DNA of 38,274 nt. Origin: Saprolegnia diclina VS20. Taxonomy: Eukaryota > Oomycota > Saprolegniomycetes > Saprolegniales > Saprolegniaceae. The stretch is from NCBI RefSeq assembly GCF_000281045.1, contig NW_008246119.1:192135-230408 (forward strand). Reading direction: 5' to 3'. The notes beneath the pieces were generated by a model. It made no database searches and was not told the origin of the DNA. It worked only from the letters and a program-made list of their open reading frames with translations. Positions 21,816-32,600 of this stretch are shown here, piece by piece. Positions within the stretch are counted from its first letter, which is position 1, and each line of letters starts with the position of its first letter. A program made the position numbers and the translations under genes.

Positions 21816-22217
21816 CCGTAGACAACGAAGAACAATATGGTGCCTCTAGTCCATGTGGCTGCTAGAGCCTGTCGACTAGCGTACGAAGTCGCGAGTTTGC
21901 CGTCTGGGGCTTGGTCTACTGGCAACGTGCGCGAAAACTTTTCAAGTGCAAATTCAGTGGGAAGTTCGAAGACAAATTCGCTTAGATGAGGTGCTGGCGC
22001 CAGCGCCCATCCCACGCTCTCTGAGGAAATGACGTGGCCACGCGACGGCCATGTGTACTTGTCTACGCGAATTGCCTCGGATGGTCCGCCAGCAGGCGAC
22101 CTGTGATTGGCCAAAAGCGCTCGAAAGTGCACTCTGCCGCCGCATCCGAAGTTTCTATGATACCCCGGGGCTTGTAATGCTGCTACAATCGCAAGTTTGG
22201 CAGCCAGCAGCAGACGC
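21816..22217. other. 402 bp spacer between tandem kinase genes
   Basis: This contains the 3' flank of copy A and the promoter of copy B. An inverted CCAAT box (ATTGG at 22116-22120, inside GATTGGCCAA) lies about 100 bases before the copy B start. No other gene is seen. Confidence 0.5.
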
Positions 22218-25200
22218 ATGATGGGCGACGGCGACGAGATCCTCTGCGCCGGGTACCTCACCAAGCGCGGCCACGTCGTGACCAACTGGAAGACGCGCTT
22301 CTTCGTGCTCCGGCCGCATGCGATCTTGTGCTACTACGCCGACGACTCGATGGTCAAGAAGCTCGGCCAAGTGCACCTCGTCAAGGTCGCGCCGTGGGAG
22401 TACTTTTCGGCGACGACGGGCAACAGCGTCCTCAAGTCGGCGCGGGGCAGCGACGAGATGAAGTTTGGCTTCATGTTTTTCACGACCAAGCGCGTTGCCT
22501 ACTACGTCTACGCCAACGTCAACGCCGAGCGCCAAAGGTGGCTCCTCGCCCTCCAAGACCTGTACGTTGTCACGTCCAACGCGACCGACTGCGAAGGCTA
22601 CCTCACCAAGCGCACGCCCGGCTTTTCGTTCCTGAGCTCCCGCCCCAAGTACGTCCATGACCTCTTTAGGACGACGCCGCATGCTCGTTCTAGGTATTAC
22701 GTGCTCACGGGCACACTTCTCAAATGCTACAACGACGAAGAAGGCTACCGCGGCCACGACGTACCGTCGGCCAAGATCCACATCAAGACGGTCGGCAAGT
22801 GGGAAGACGGTCTCATGGTGCAGTCGGAGACGGGCTCGATGCTATACCTCTCGACGTTGCACCCGGACGACCAGGAGCGCTGGATGCGATCGGTGACGAC
22901 CAACGTCGCGTCGGCGATCAAGCCGATCTCGTGCGCCGGGTACCTCACCAAGCAAGGCCACCGGCGCAAGAGCTGGAAGCGGCGCTACTTTGTGCTCCGG
23001 GGCGCGACCCTATCGTACTACTCGGACTACGACTCGATGAACAAGCAGAGTCTGGCCGAGGTCGGCGTCGAAGACGTTGCGCTCTGGGACGGCGAGCAGT
23101 TTGGTTTCCAGTTCATTACGACCGAGCAAGTGCCCTACTACGTCTTTGCCGAGAGCGACCGCGAGCGGCAAAAGTGGATGGTCGCCCTCCAAACGCTCAT
23201 CCGCAACCATGGCGCACCGCTGCAAATGCCCACGGTGCTAGCGCCGCCCAGCAGCGCCAAGTGCTGCCCCAAGTGCCGGCACATGGTCACGGGCTCGCGC
23301 TTCTGCGGCTCGTGCGGCCACAACGTCGATCTGCCGTACACCAAGCCGCCAATGGTCCCACGCGACGGCAGCGAGCAGAGTGCGTACTCGAGCCGGAGCA
23401 CGTCGCCGGCGCACCGCATGAGCGTGCAAGTGCCGCCCCGTGGTCCGCCGCCGTCGCATCACAACAGCCACAACCACAACAACAACCAGCACGACCACGA
23501 CCACGACGATCTGTTGCACGACATGGAAGCGCTCTCGGAAGGCGCGCAGCACCTGCTCATTGCGGTCCTCGAAGCGTCGCCGCGTGCGAGCGACCTCAAG
23601 CGCGTCACGTCGGCGTTGAACGACCTCAGCGGCGCGTCCAACTCGTTTGTGATGCTCGAATCGGTCGACGTCGACGTCGACAACAACGGCGACGACGAGC
23701 TCGACGAAGCGCTCGCAAAGGCCGACCTCACGCATGACAGCAAACAGTACGAGGCGGTGCGCGAGTCCTTTGTGCACGACAAGGTCGTCGTCGTGCCGCC
23801 GTCGCACGAAGAAGAAGACTACTCCGAGTCGGAAGACGAGGCGCACCCGAACCAACACGACCCAGCGCCGTTGCGCCCGTCGCTCCTCTCGGCGTCGTCC
23901 ATCGAAGAGGAATGCAAGGACGAGGATAACCAAACGCCGTCGCCCGTTGCTGCGCCGTCGAGCGACGACCAAGCCAAGGGCAACGAGCCGCTGCCGCGCC
24001 CAAGCTCGTTTGGCGAGCTCGACTTGAAGGGTATCATCGGCCTCGAGAAGGAAGAAGAGGTCGCTCCGCGACCAATGGCGGCAACAGTGGTCGACGCCGC
24101 CAAGAGCCTTGGCCACTACCTCGAGACAAAGCTCAACATGGAGTCGCTGTACCTGCCCTCGAAAGAGGCGCCGCTGCGCTGCCGCATCTATGCATCAAAA
24201 CACTATGCGCAGATGGAGAAGCTCGTCATCTTCATCGGCGACTCAGGCGCACTGGGTGCGTGGAAGCACGCCGAGTCGCACGCCGCCGACGACATGGAGC
24301 ATCCGTTCTCGATGCGCTCGTACATTGAGCACGCGCTGCAAGACAGCTACGGCGTTCTCGTCTGCAACCCGTACGTCAACTCGGCGCTTGTGTACGAGGA
24401 CCACGGCGTCTCGCGCGCCGTGCCGATCCCGTACTCGGCGTCGCCCAACGAACACATTGCGACCGTCTGGACCAACTTGGTCTACTCGGCGGTCTCGTGT
24501 CCCGTCGACTTTGTCGTCGCCGGCGCCGGCGGCCTCACGCTCCTCGACTTGCTCGTGCAAAACGAAGAAACGACGGCCGAGCGCATCCGCCGCATTGCGC
24601 TGCTGCAGTCGACGCACACGGTCGACACGCATTTGAGTCTGGTGGTGCTCGAGACCCTCGGTCGCCGTGCGATCAACTGGGAGGGCGCCGTGGGCCTCCC
24701 GCTCTGCGGCCAAGTCGTGGGCTCCCAGAGCCGCGTCGGCTGCGTCTGCCTCTCGACAGGCTTCAAAGACGACGAGAGCGAGGAGACCGAGCCGTCCAAG
24801 CGTCCGTATGCGCTGCCGCTTTCGTCAACGCACGTGAAAGCGATGGAGTCGGCGGTCTTCGCCTTCCTCTCGTCCAACCCGCCGGTGCCTGGCATGACGG
24901 CCATCGTCAAGGACATGCGCAGTACGCTTCGCAAGGGCAAGGGCGTCTTTGCGAGCAAGTCGACAAAAGCCGCGCTCGCCAAGCCGGCGCCGGACACGGC
25001 GACGTCAACGCCGATGCGCGCCACGTCGTCCTCGTCGACGGCTTCGACGGCCTCGTCGTCTGTCATGTCGTACAAGCCCCGGGGCGGCGGTAATCCGGCG
25101 CTGGCGGGCATTTATGTCCCAGGCTCCAAGAGCAACAACAGCATCTTTGAAGTCGTTCAGGTATTCTCCTGTGCGAATGCAGTCTGAGCACTCATACTGC

Positions 25201-26307
25201 TTACAGAAACGCCACATGCAGGCCAAAGAGAGCTCCCGCGCGGCGTCGATCAGCATCAAGGACTTTGAGCTGCTCAAGGTCGTCGGTCAAGGCGGGTTTG
25301 GCAAAGTGTTTCTGGGCAAGAAAATTGCCGGCGAAAACACGGGCGAGACGTACGCGATCAAGGTGCTTCAGAAGGACCAGGTGCGAAATTTCCGCAAAAC
25401 GATCGGGTTTGACGATAACATATAGGTGCTCTCGAGCGGCCTCGTGCACACGACGATGGCCGAGCGTCACATCCTCATCGAGGTCGCGCACCCGTTCGTC
25501 GTCAAGCTCCACTACGCGTTCCAGTCGCAGTCCAAACTCTTCCTCGTCATGGACTACCTCAGCGCTGGCTCGCTCGCGGTGCATCTGCGTCGCGTCCGCA
25601 AGTTCCAAGAGAGCCACGCGCGCTTTTACGCAGCGGAAATCGCCGCCGCGATCGCGCATCTGCATCAGATCAACATCATCTACCGCGACGTCAAGCTTGA
25701 GAACGTGCTCATGGACCACGAAGGCCATGTGAGCATTGCCGACTTTGGTCTCTCGAAACAAGGCGTGTCAGGGCTCAAGGGCGCCAAGACCTTTTGCGGG
25801 ACTGCTGCGTACATTGCGCCCGAGCTCCTCAAGGGCCAGACGTACGGCAAAGCCGCCGACTGGTGGTCGTTTGGCATCCTCCTCTACGAGATGATTGGCG
25901 GCAAGCCGCCGTACTACCACCGCAACCGCGACATTATGTTCCAGACGATCCTCAAGCAGCAGTGGGTGACGTTCACGCCCGGCTTTTCGGACGCGGCCGT
26001 CGACCTCATCCGCGGCCTCCTCAACCGCGATCCGCTCCATCGTCTTGGGAGTGGTCCCGCGGGGGCGGACGAGGTGCTCATGCACCCGTTCTTCAACGAG
26101 TTTGACTGGGCGCAGCTGCTCCAGCGCAAGGTGACGCCGCCCTTTGACCCGCGCGTGAGCAAGACGGACACGGTATTTGTGCCCCGGAACGTCAACCAAA
26201 ACGCCGTCACGGCCCGCGACCGCACCGGTTCCATCCTCCAGAACCACGACGTCGGCGAGTTCCGCGGCTTTAGCTTTATCTCGCGACCCGACGACGACCT
26301 CCCCTAA
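22218..26307 (+). CDS. Triple-PH, zinc-ribbon, Arb2-like, AGC protein kinase (copy B)
   Basis: Exons 22218-22648, 22694-25160, 25207-25380 and 25426-26307 give 1317 residues. The layout is the same as copy A without the long disordered N terminus. PH1 begins at about residue 10 ([10 protein letters not shown]). PH2 contains a split Tyr codon rejoined over a 45-nt intron ([12 protein letters not shown]). PH3 is followed by a zinc ribbon (CPKC...CGSC, from about 334), a His/Asn-rich tract, an acidic linker, an Arb2-like domain (about 619-880), and a complete AGC kinase (about 983-1250). The kinase has [28 protein letters not shown] and T-loop [12 protein letters not shown]. The hydrophobic motif FRGFSF lies near 1302. 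It is therefore expected to be an active, PDK1/TOR-regulated kinase recruited by phosphoinositides. In the Arb2-like part, the serine motif is replaced by AGAGG, so hydrolysis is unlikely. ATG 22218 is the first in frame. Confidence 0.92.
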
Positions 26308-26442
26308 GCGTCTCGTAGCAAAGTATACGTTTCTTCTTGGTCTAGTTCAACCGAGGCACTGTCCATCGCAGTTACAAACAGATGTGCAGCAGAGTAGTAT
26401 CAAGCTATCAAGCAAGAATCGCAGAACTTATTGGTACTTGGA

Positions 26443-27078
26443 CTAGACTCGATCGACGATCCACGTTTGCTCGGGGGACGGCCCGAAAAGGACATCGACC
26501 GAGGCGCTAATGAGGTACGGCCACGGGCTGTCGCTCTCACTGTGGTACGGTGTCGGCTTGGGCGAGTAGCCGTTGGAGTCGATAAGTGCAATCGCGTTCG
26601 GGCCCATCGGCAGGCAGCTCCAGCGACGAATGCTGAGGACGAGGCCAGCGCCAAACGCCGAGTTGGTCGCTGCTTCGTCCGCGACGGCCGTCACCGTGCG
26701 GAAGAAGTACGCGGTCGCGTCCGGGTTGGGTGCCAAGTAGTGCGTCGTGTCGATTTTGAGCCAGAACGACGTGCCGTCGGGCTGCAGCTTAGCGTTCAGA
26801 ACCGTCGGAGACTTCTTGTCGGCAACGCCAATCGACGAATCAAAGTTCCAGTACCCGTAGCGGGACGAGAAGAGCGTAAATTTGTCGCCCGACGTGATGA
26901 TATCGCAGGCCGTCGGCGTCAGCGCACTGAGGCGCGCATGCACGCACTCCAGAGCCGAGAAAAGAGAGTAGAGTCCAAGCAGCTGCATGCCCGATAGCGC
27001 CGTCCAAAAGCAAAATGAACCATTTGACTTCAGCAACGACCATGCCGCTTTTCCCTCGACTGCCTTTCCAGGGGCCAT
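26443..27078 (-). CDS. Hypothetical single-pass membrane protein, 211 residues
   Basis: One intronless frame runs from ATG 27078 to TAG 26443. After a short basic N terminus there is one membrane helix (residues about 20-45, FCFWTALSGMQLLGLYSLF). A soluble domain of about 160 residues follows, rich in aromatic residues, Ser and Thr, with a few Cys. The helix position suggests a type II protein or an uncleaved signal anchor. I recognise no family. It is transcribed divergently from the ceramide synthase gene. An upstream extension to 27603 is open but runs through the shared promoter and into the neighbour, so I did not use it. Confidence 0.55.
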   Translation of the reverse strand: MAPGKAVEGKAAWSLLKSNGSFCFWTALSGMQLLGLYSLFSALECVHARLSALTPTACDIITSGDKFTLFSSRYGYWNFDSSIGVADKKSPTVLNAKLQPDGTSFWLKIDTTHYLAPNPDATAYFFRTVTAVADEAATNSAFGAGLVLSIRRWSCLPMGPNAIALIDSNGYSPKPTPYHSESDSPWPYLISASVDVLFGPSPEQTWIVDRV

Positions 27079-27524
27079 TTTACGCCTGGACGTTGCATGT
27101 ACGGGATCAGCTTCTACGAGAGTTTCTACATCGCGTGTACGATAGCATCGTAGTTTGCTGTAGCAAATGATCCGACGCGTGGTAACTCCTGTCGCGTGCA
27201 CAACGTTGGGTGCAGGAGCAAAACTAAAGCGACAAAGAACTCGGCGCCAGGCTGCTCGCCCATACGCTGTGTGTACTAAGCTTAGTAGGAGTGCTACTTG
27301 CGTGTCGACAGTCAATTGTCGTCGGGCTGGAGGTATCGCTGTAGCACAATCCAACTTGAGACCTGAAAAGACACGCAACAAAGACGCGGTTGCCCGTTCG
27401 TATTCCTGCCATCTGGCCGCGATCCCTTTCACAGCGATCGACCAATCAGCGGCGTCGCTCAAAAAGAGGAGCCAATCCGAGCTCGACGTGTTGGCTGCAA
27501 CCACGTTGCACTTTCTAATTTTCA
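27079..27524. promoter_or_regulatory. Divergent promoter region with two CCAAT boxes
   Basis: This 446 bp region lies between the start of the unknown membrane protein (minus) and the ceramide synthase (plus). CCAAT boxes at 27442-27446 and 27472-27476 lie 83 and 53 bases before the ceramide synthase ATG. The motifs are seen directly; their use is inferred. Confidence 0.45.
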
Positions 27525-28631
27525 ATGGGCCGCTCGGTGGCTGCGCCGCCCGCGCTCCTCGATGGCCTCCTCCTCGCCACGCTCTGCGCCGAGTGCGTCT
27601 CACTCGTGTACATCCTCGAGCGCGACCTCCTCTTCACGCTGCTGGGCATGCTGCTGATGGTCGCCGTCGCCATCTTTGCCGTCAAGGCCTCCTTTGGCGT
27701 CGGCGGCGCTTGGTTCTCTCGCACCTTCCTCAAGCACCTTGGCGATCCGCTCAAGAAGCGCACGACGCTCAAGAAGTTCACGGAGCAGTCGTGGCAGCTC
27801 GCGATCCACGTCTCGATGACTGCGCTCGAGCTCGTCGTCCTCGCCGACAAAACGTGGTGGGCCGACACGCGCTCCAGTACGCCTCTCTTCACGTCCTCTG
27901 TTTGCATGACATTCGTGCTCTAGTGTGGAACCCCAAAAGCGTCACGTGCGATTTTCCAACGCACGACTACTTGACCGAGCTGCTCTACATGGCGCAACTG
28001 GTACGTCCTTGTGGTCGTCGACTTGGATTATAGACTCTTGGACTAGGCGATTTGGATCTACACGGCGTTTTCGTGCAAATTTCTCGAAGAAATTCGAAAG
28101 GACTATGCAGTTATGATGACGCACCACGTCGTCACGATTGCGCTCGTCTCGTGGAGCTATGCGCAAGGGTACCTTCCGATCGGCGTGCTCATCCTCCTCG
28201 TCCACGACGCGTCCGACATCCCCGTCGATCTCATGAAGATGGCCAACTACCTCAAGCTCGGTGGGCCCCGCGGGTTCTTTCTCACCGAAATCCTCTTTGC
28301 GATCGTGCTCAGCATGTGGTTCGTCGTGCGTCTCTACCTCTTCCCGACCAAACTCATCAACTCGGCGTTCTGGGAAAACCGCGAAGCGTGCATGGCGACG
28401 CTCGCCGAGGCCCACGACCTTCGTATCCTGAGCTTCCCTGGCGTGCCCATGTGGTTTGGCTTCAACGCACTCCTCCTCACGCTCTTTGCGCTTCACATTT
28501 GGTGGGGCTTTCTCCTTGTCCGACTGCTTGTGACCGTCATGACCAAGACGGCGCACGACACGGCCAAGGAAGAGTACGAAGGCACGTCGTCGGACGATGA
28601 CGGGGACGACGCCAAGGACAAGACCGACTAG
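27525..28631 (+). CDS. Ceramide synthase (LAG1/TLC domain)
   Basis: Exons 27525-27876, 27924-28000 and 28047-28631 give 337 residues; both introns are GTAC...CTAG. Several membrane helices are present. The TLC domain begins at KKFTEQSWQLAIH. The Lag1 motif is clear: RKDYAVMMTHHVVTIALV...SY followed by HDASDIPVDLMKMANYL. It includes the adjacent His pair and the HD/SD acidic residues required by ceramide synthases. The enzyme joins a fatty acyl-CoA to a sphingoid base in the ER membrane. The C terminus is a short Asp/Lys-rich tail, typical of ER-facing cytosolic tails that are phosphorylated in this family. Length is normal for the family. Which acyl chain length it prefers cannot be told from the sequence. 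Confidence 0.93.
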
Positions 28632-28665
28632 ACGAAACTGTGTATCGACATTATACCAATGGAAG

Positions 28666-29400
28666 TCACTTTTTGATCACCTCGGTGATCGGGAAGAGGT
28701 TGATGACCAGATTAGTCGGCAGGTTCTCGAGATGACTGAGATAGATGTCGCGACTGGCCACAGTCATCATCGGACCCCTTCCCATCGACTGCTGGTCTGG
28801 CCACATTGTGTGTCCGAGGTCCACCAGGCGCAGAATGCGGTGGTCGTGTGGATCAAGCAGCCCTTGAATGGCTGGTGGCAAAGCAGCAGGTGTTAGTGGT
28901 GCCAAAGCTGACGGCTTGCCCGAGATGGAACGAGTGGTCTCGGTTGCGAGCGTACAGCACTGCGAGCGCACAGCTGGATGACCAAGGTTGAGATGGTCAA
29001 CTTCGAGGAATTCGTCGTCGGTTGCCGGCGTCAGTGGCCGCGTGATATCATGGGGCGAGCTGGGCGTCGGGGTAAACGAGGCGTCCACCCAGGTCACGCA
29101 TGCCACCGAAAAGCCGCAGAATTTGGCGCGTCGCTTCGCTGTAGGCTGCGAGCGGAACGTTGATGATCCCCACGACGGTCCGGTGGACAGCGCTCTTCGC
29201 CGTGCATGTCCTCGGCAAACCGGACGAACATGAAGTCGTGCAAGCTCATGAGCCACGCCTGGTGCGGTACCGACGAGGAGCGGATCTCGGACGCAGTCGT
29301 CCGGGCGCTGGCGAAGAGCATGACGGCTTCCTGCAGCCCTTCCTCCGCCATTCCTCCGCGCATGACACGGAAGGTCACCATGATAATCTGTGCTCTCGTG
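28666..29400 (-). pseudogene. Possible decayed gene, family unknown
   Basis: Protein-like stretches switch between minus-strand frames without a good intron at the switches. About 29400-29215 reads ...RVMRGGMAEEGLQEAVML...SLHDFMFVRFAEDM. From about 29215 to 29050 a different frame reads VHRTVVGIINVPLAAYSEAT...LRLFGGMRDLGGRLVYP. From about 29030 to 28666 a third frame is open and ends PTNLVINLFPITEVIKK. This looks like one coding sequence broken by small indels. I do not recognise the family. Alternatively these are unrelated open frames; the rest of this roughly 1 kb stretch holds nothing else I can name. Confidence 0.3.
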
Positions 29401-29645
29401 ATCTCAACTGAAGCTTTGGCTTGACCAGATTCGGAAACAGAATTCCAACGGTATTCTGTTTGGACCAGTGTATCACCTGGCGTTTCGTGCACTGTAGTTG
29501 TGTACAATTTGTACTCGATGGTCCTACCCGACAGATCGCGGTTCAATGCGGTGTTGTATCTCTACATCTAGGTCCCCAACTGTGTGGAAGCATCTGCGGA
29601 AGCCTACTTCTTGACGTAACAACTCGTGTTGACTCCACCTTATGA

Positions 29646-32600
29646 CTACTCCATGACCTCGTCTTCGTCCTCGTCGTCGAACACGACCTTGGCCTTCTTT
29701 GTGCGTTTGGCCCGCGCCTTGCGGGGTGTTGCGCCTGCGACCGGCTTCTTGCGCTTCTCGGCCGGCTTTTGGCTGTGGTACGACGCCTCGGCGTCCTCTT
29801 CGTTCTACACCACACGAATGAAACTCAAAATGTGGAATCTCAACACGCACCTCGTTGGCCCGGAGCGACTGAATCACGCGCTCGAGTTCGTCGACCGTCT
29901 CTTTGAGTTCGGGCTTGCAGAATTTCTTGCACTACACGAGGCTCAGAGTCCGCAAGGTACTACGAGGACGTGAACCTTGGCGACGATTTGCTCAAACGAC
30001 TCGAAGACCACGTCGTCCTGGAGACACTGCTTAAAGACCTTCTTTTGCTCGAGGAGCTTCTTGATCGCTTTCTCGTTGAACGAGAGGTTTGAGAGGCAGA
30101 ACGCCAGGTCCCGCCACTGCGCCTTCTCGGTCGTCGTGACAAACCGCTGGCACATCTTGTCGACGAGGCTCTCGTTTTGCTTGTCTTTTTGAATAAAGCC
30201 AATCAAAAACTTGGTGATTTCCCGGAACGACTCTTTTGAAAGGTCACTAGTCACAGCTAAGTATCCCATACGAGAGTCGAGTGTACCTCGTCGAGAGCCG
30301 ACCGATCGTATCCGGTAGCATGTTGTAGATCGGGTTGTTCCCGCGCTTGGAGAGCTCGTGGAAAAAGAGCTTGGCGAGGTCCTTGATTCGCGCTTCGTCG
30401 TCAACCAAGCAGAGCGCGATCTCGCTAATCTACCCGGCGCATTAATATACACTACAAACGCACACCAGAAACGACGTACTTGGCCCTTGACCTTGACCAT
30501 GTCGTTGAGGATCAGGTGCGTGAGCACCATGATCGTGTTCTTGCGCACGTTCGTATCAATGTCCCGCAGCCGCGCGTAAATGTGGGACGTCCACGGCTCG
30601 ACGAGGTTCGGAAACCGGAACGAGAGGTCGCCAAGCGCGACCACAATGTTGCAGCGCACCTACCATCGAGTATCAGCACATCAATGTTTCAATCTATCGA
30701 CACGTACGGACGGCTGTTCCGATTCTTTGAGCTTGGTAAAGACGAGTGGGAGGTTCTTCTCGCAAAAGTCGGACGAGATGCACATAAACTTGCACAGCGC
30801 GACGGTCGCTGTCTCCTTGATCATCTCGTCATCAAAGCAGCCGTCTTCGTTGGCCACGAGCCGCACCAGAATCGGTCCGTACGCGCCCAGGAGGTTCCTA
30901 CGCGTCCATAGTTTGGCATTTTCATAATACACTGTAACACAATTCGAGGACGTACGTGCCAACGATTTCGTGCTGCGTGAGCTCCTGCAGCATCTCTTCG
31001 TCGTGCGCTTCGATCTCGGCCGTCATGCCGAGCTCCTCTTCCATGCTCTGTTGCGGCTCGTCGGCCGACGGCTTGATCTTGCTGCGGGCTTCCTTCACCG
31101 AACTCGCCACCGACTCGACGTACACGGCCATGCGGATCGCGATATGCCCCAAGAGGAATACAAACTTGGCGAGCTCCGTCGCCGTGCACGCGGCGCCCTC
31201 CATGTCCTCGTCCGTTTTCGGGAAGATCATGGCCGACCACGTCGCAATAACGTCACCACAGGGCTCCTCGGGGTACTGGCACACATGGAAGAGCGCCTCG
31301 ATCGCTTGCTGCGCCGCGTCAAACCAGTCGGCGTTCGTGTCTTCGTTCGTCGTCAGAAACGCTTGGAGGCGCATGACGAGCTTCGCAATGTGGTCAATCA
31401 TGTTGGCGCCCCCCGACTTGTCCTTGAGGTTCCAGCGCTGCAGCATCTGCGACGTCGCACGCACACAGAGCCAGTTGTGCTCGGCCTGCACGCGCGGCCC
31501 AAGCCCGTGCTCGAGCAGGAGCAGAAGACGCGTGTGGCGGTGCGTCGTCTTGGTCGTCGTGAGCATCGAGAGCAGCCAAATCGCGTGGCCAATCGTGTGG
31601 CACGACGACTCGGCGTTGCAGAGGTCCCAAAGCGCATTGATGACGCGCTCCGGGATCATGTGTTGCGCGTGCAGTACCGAGAGCAACTGCTCTAGACACG
31701 TTGAGTCGCTGACCGTGCACCCGTCCAGTAACTTGAGCAGCGTCTTGGCCGCCTCGGCCGGCGTCAGCTGGTTGTCTGTGTTGGGCACAAAGAAGAGCAC
31801 CGACTGGAACGTCTTGAGGACTGCTTCTTGGATCGACGGGTCCGAGCGCCAGATGAGGATGAGCATGCCGCGGATGCCGCGCGTCGCTTGCTGAAATTGA
31901 AACGCGTGCGCCGCATGGAAGAACGCGATGGCCTCAAGCACGTCCGAGCCCGTCGAGCTGCGCAGCAGCTGAATCAGGAGCGGGATCGCAACCTTCTCCA
32001 TAATGTCGATAAACTCGAGCGCTTGGGCGTAAAAGTTGTAAATCTTCTTGAGCTTCTCGAGCTCGAGCTCCTTCTGCGTCTCCTTCTCCGCGACTTGGTC
32101 TTCGTTGAGGTGGATGCCCGAGATGCGTCGCGTCATGGTCTCCTCAACGTCGTCCATCAAGACGGCTTGGAGACCCTGCATCTCGTCCGCGATTCGTGCC
32201 ATGTGCTGGACGTAGTAGCTCCGGTCGAGCTTGCCTTCAAACGGGTTGTGCTCGAGCAGCGCCGTGAGCAGCTGGATACTGTTCTTGCGCACGGTCGCCG
32301 TCTTGTCGCTCATGCGCGCGACCACGAGCTTGGTGAGCGCCGGCTTTTGCAGCAGCGGCACTGCGTCACGCTCGACGAGGTCCTTGAAACATTTGATCAC
32401 GTGACTGCGCGCAAACGAGTTGACGTCATGAACACGGTCTTCGAGCACTGCAAAGAGTGAGTCGCGCCGGTTCTTGGAGAGGACGCGGAACTTTTCGTCG
32501 ACGATGACGCGGCCTTCGTCATTCTCGTCGTCGTTTTCGTCGTCGTCGCTTGCATCGGGTTGGCCCTCGGACGTCGCGGACGCGAGTCGCTCCGCCTTCT

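Noticed and set aside
22649-22693. A 15-residue insertion in the second PH domain of copy B
   Set aside because: The 45 nt are in frame but begin GTAC and end CTAG, and removal restores a normal PH strand (RPKYYVLTG), so it is better read as an intron.
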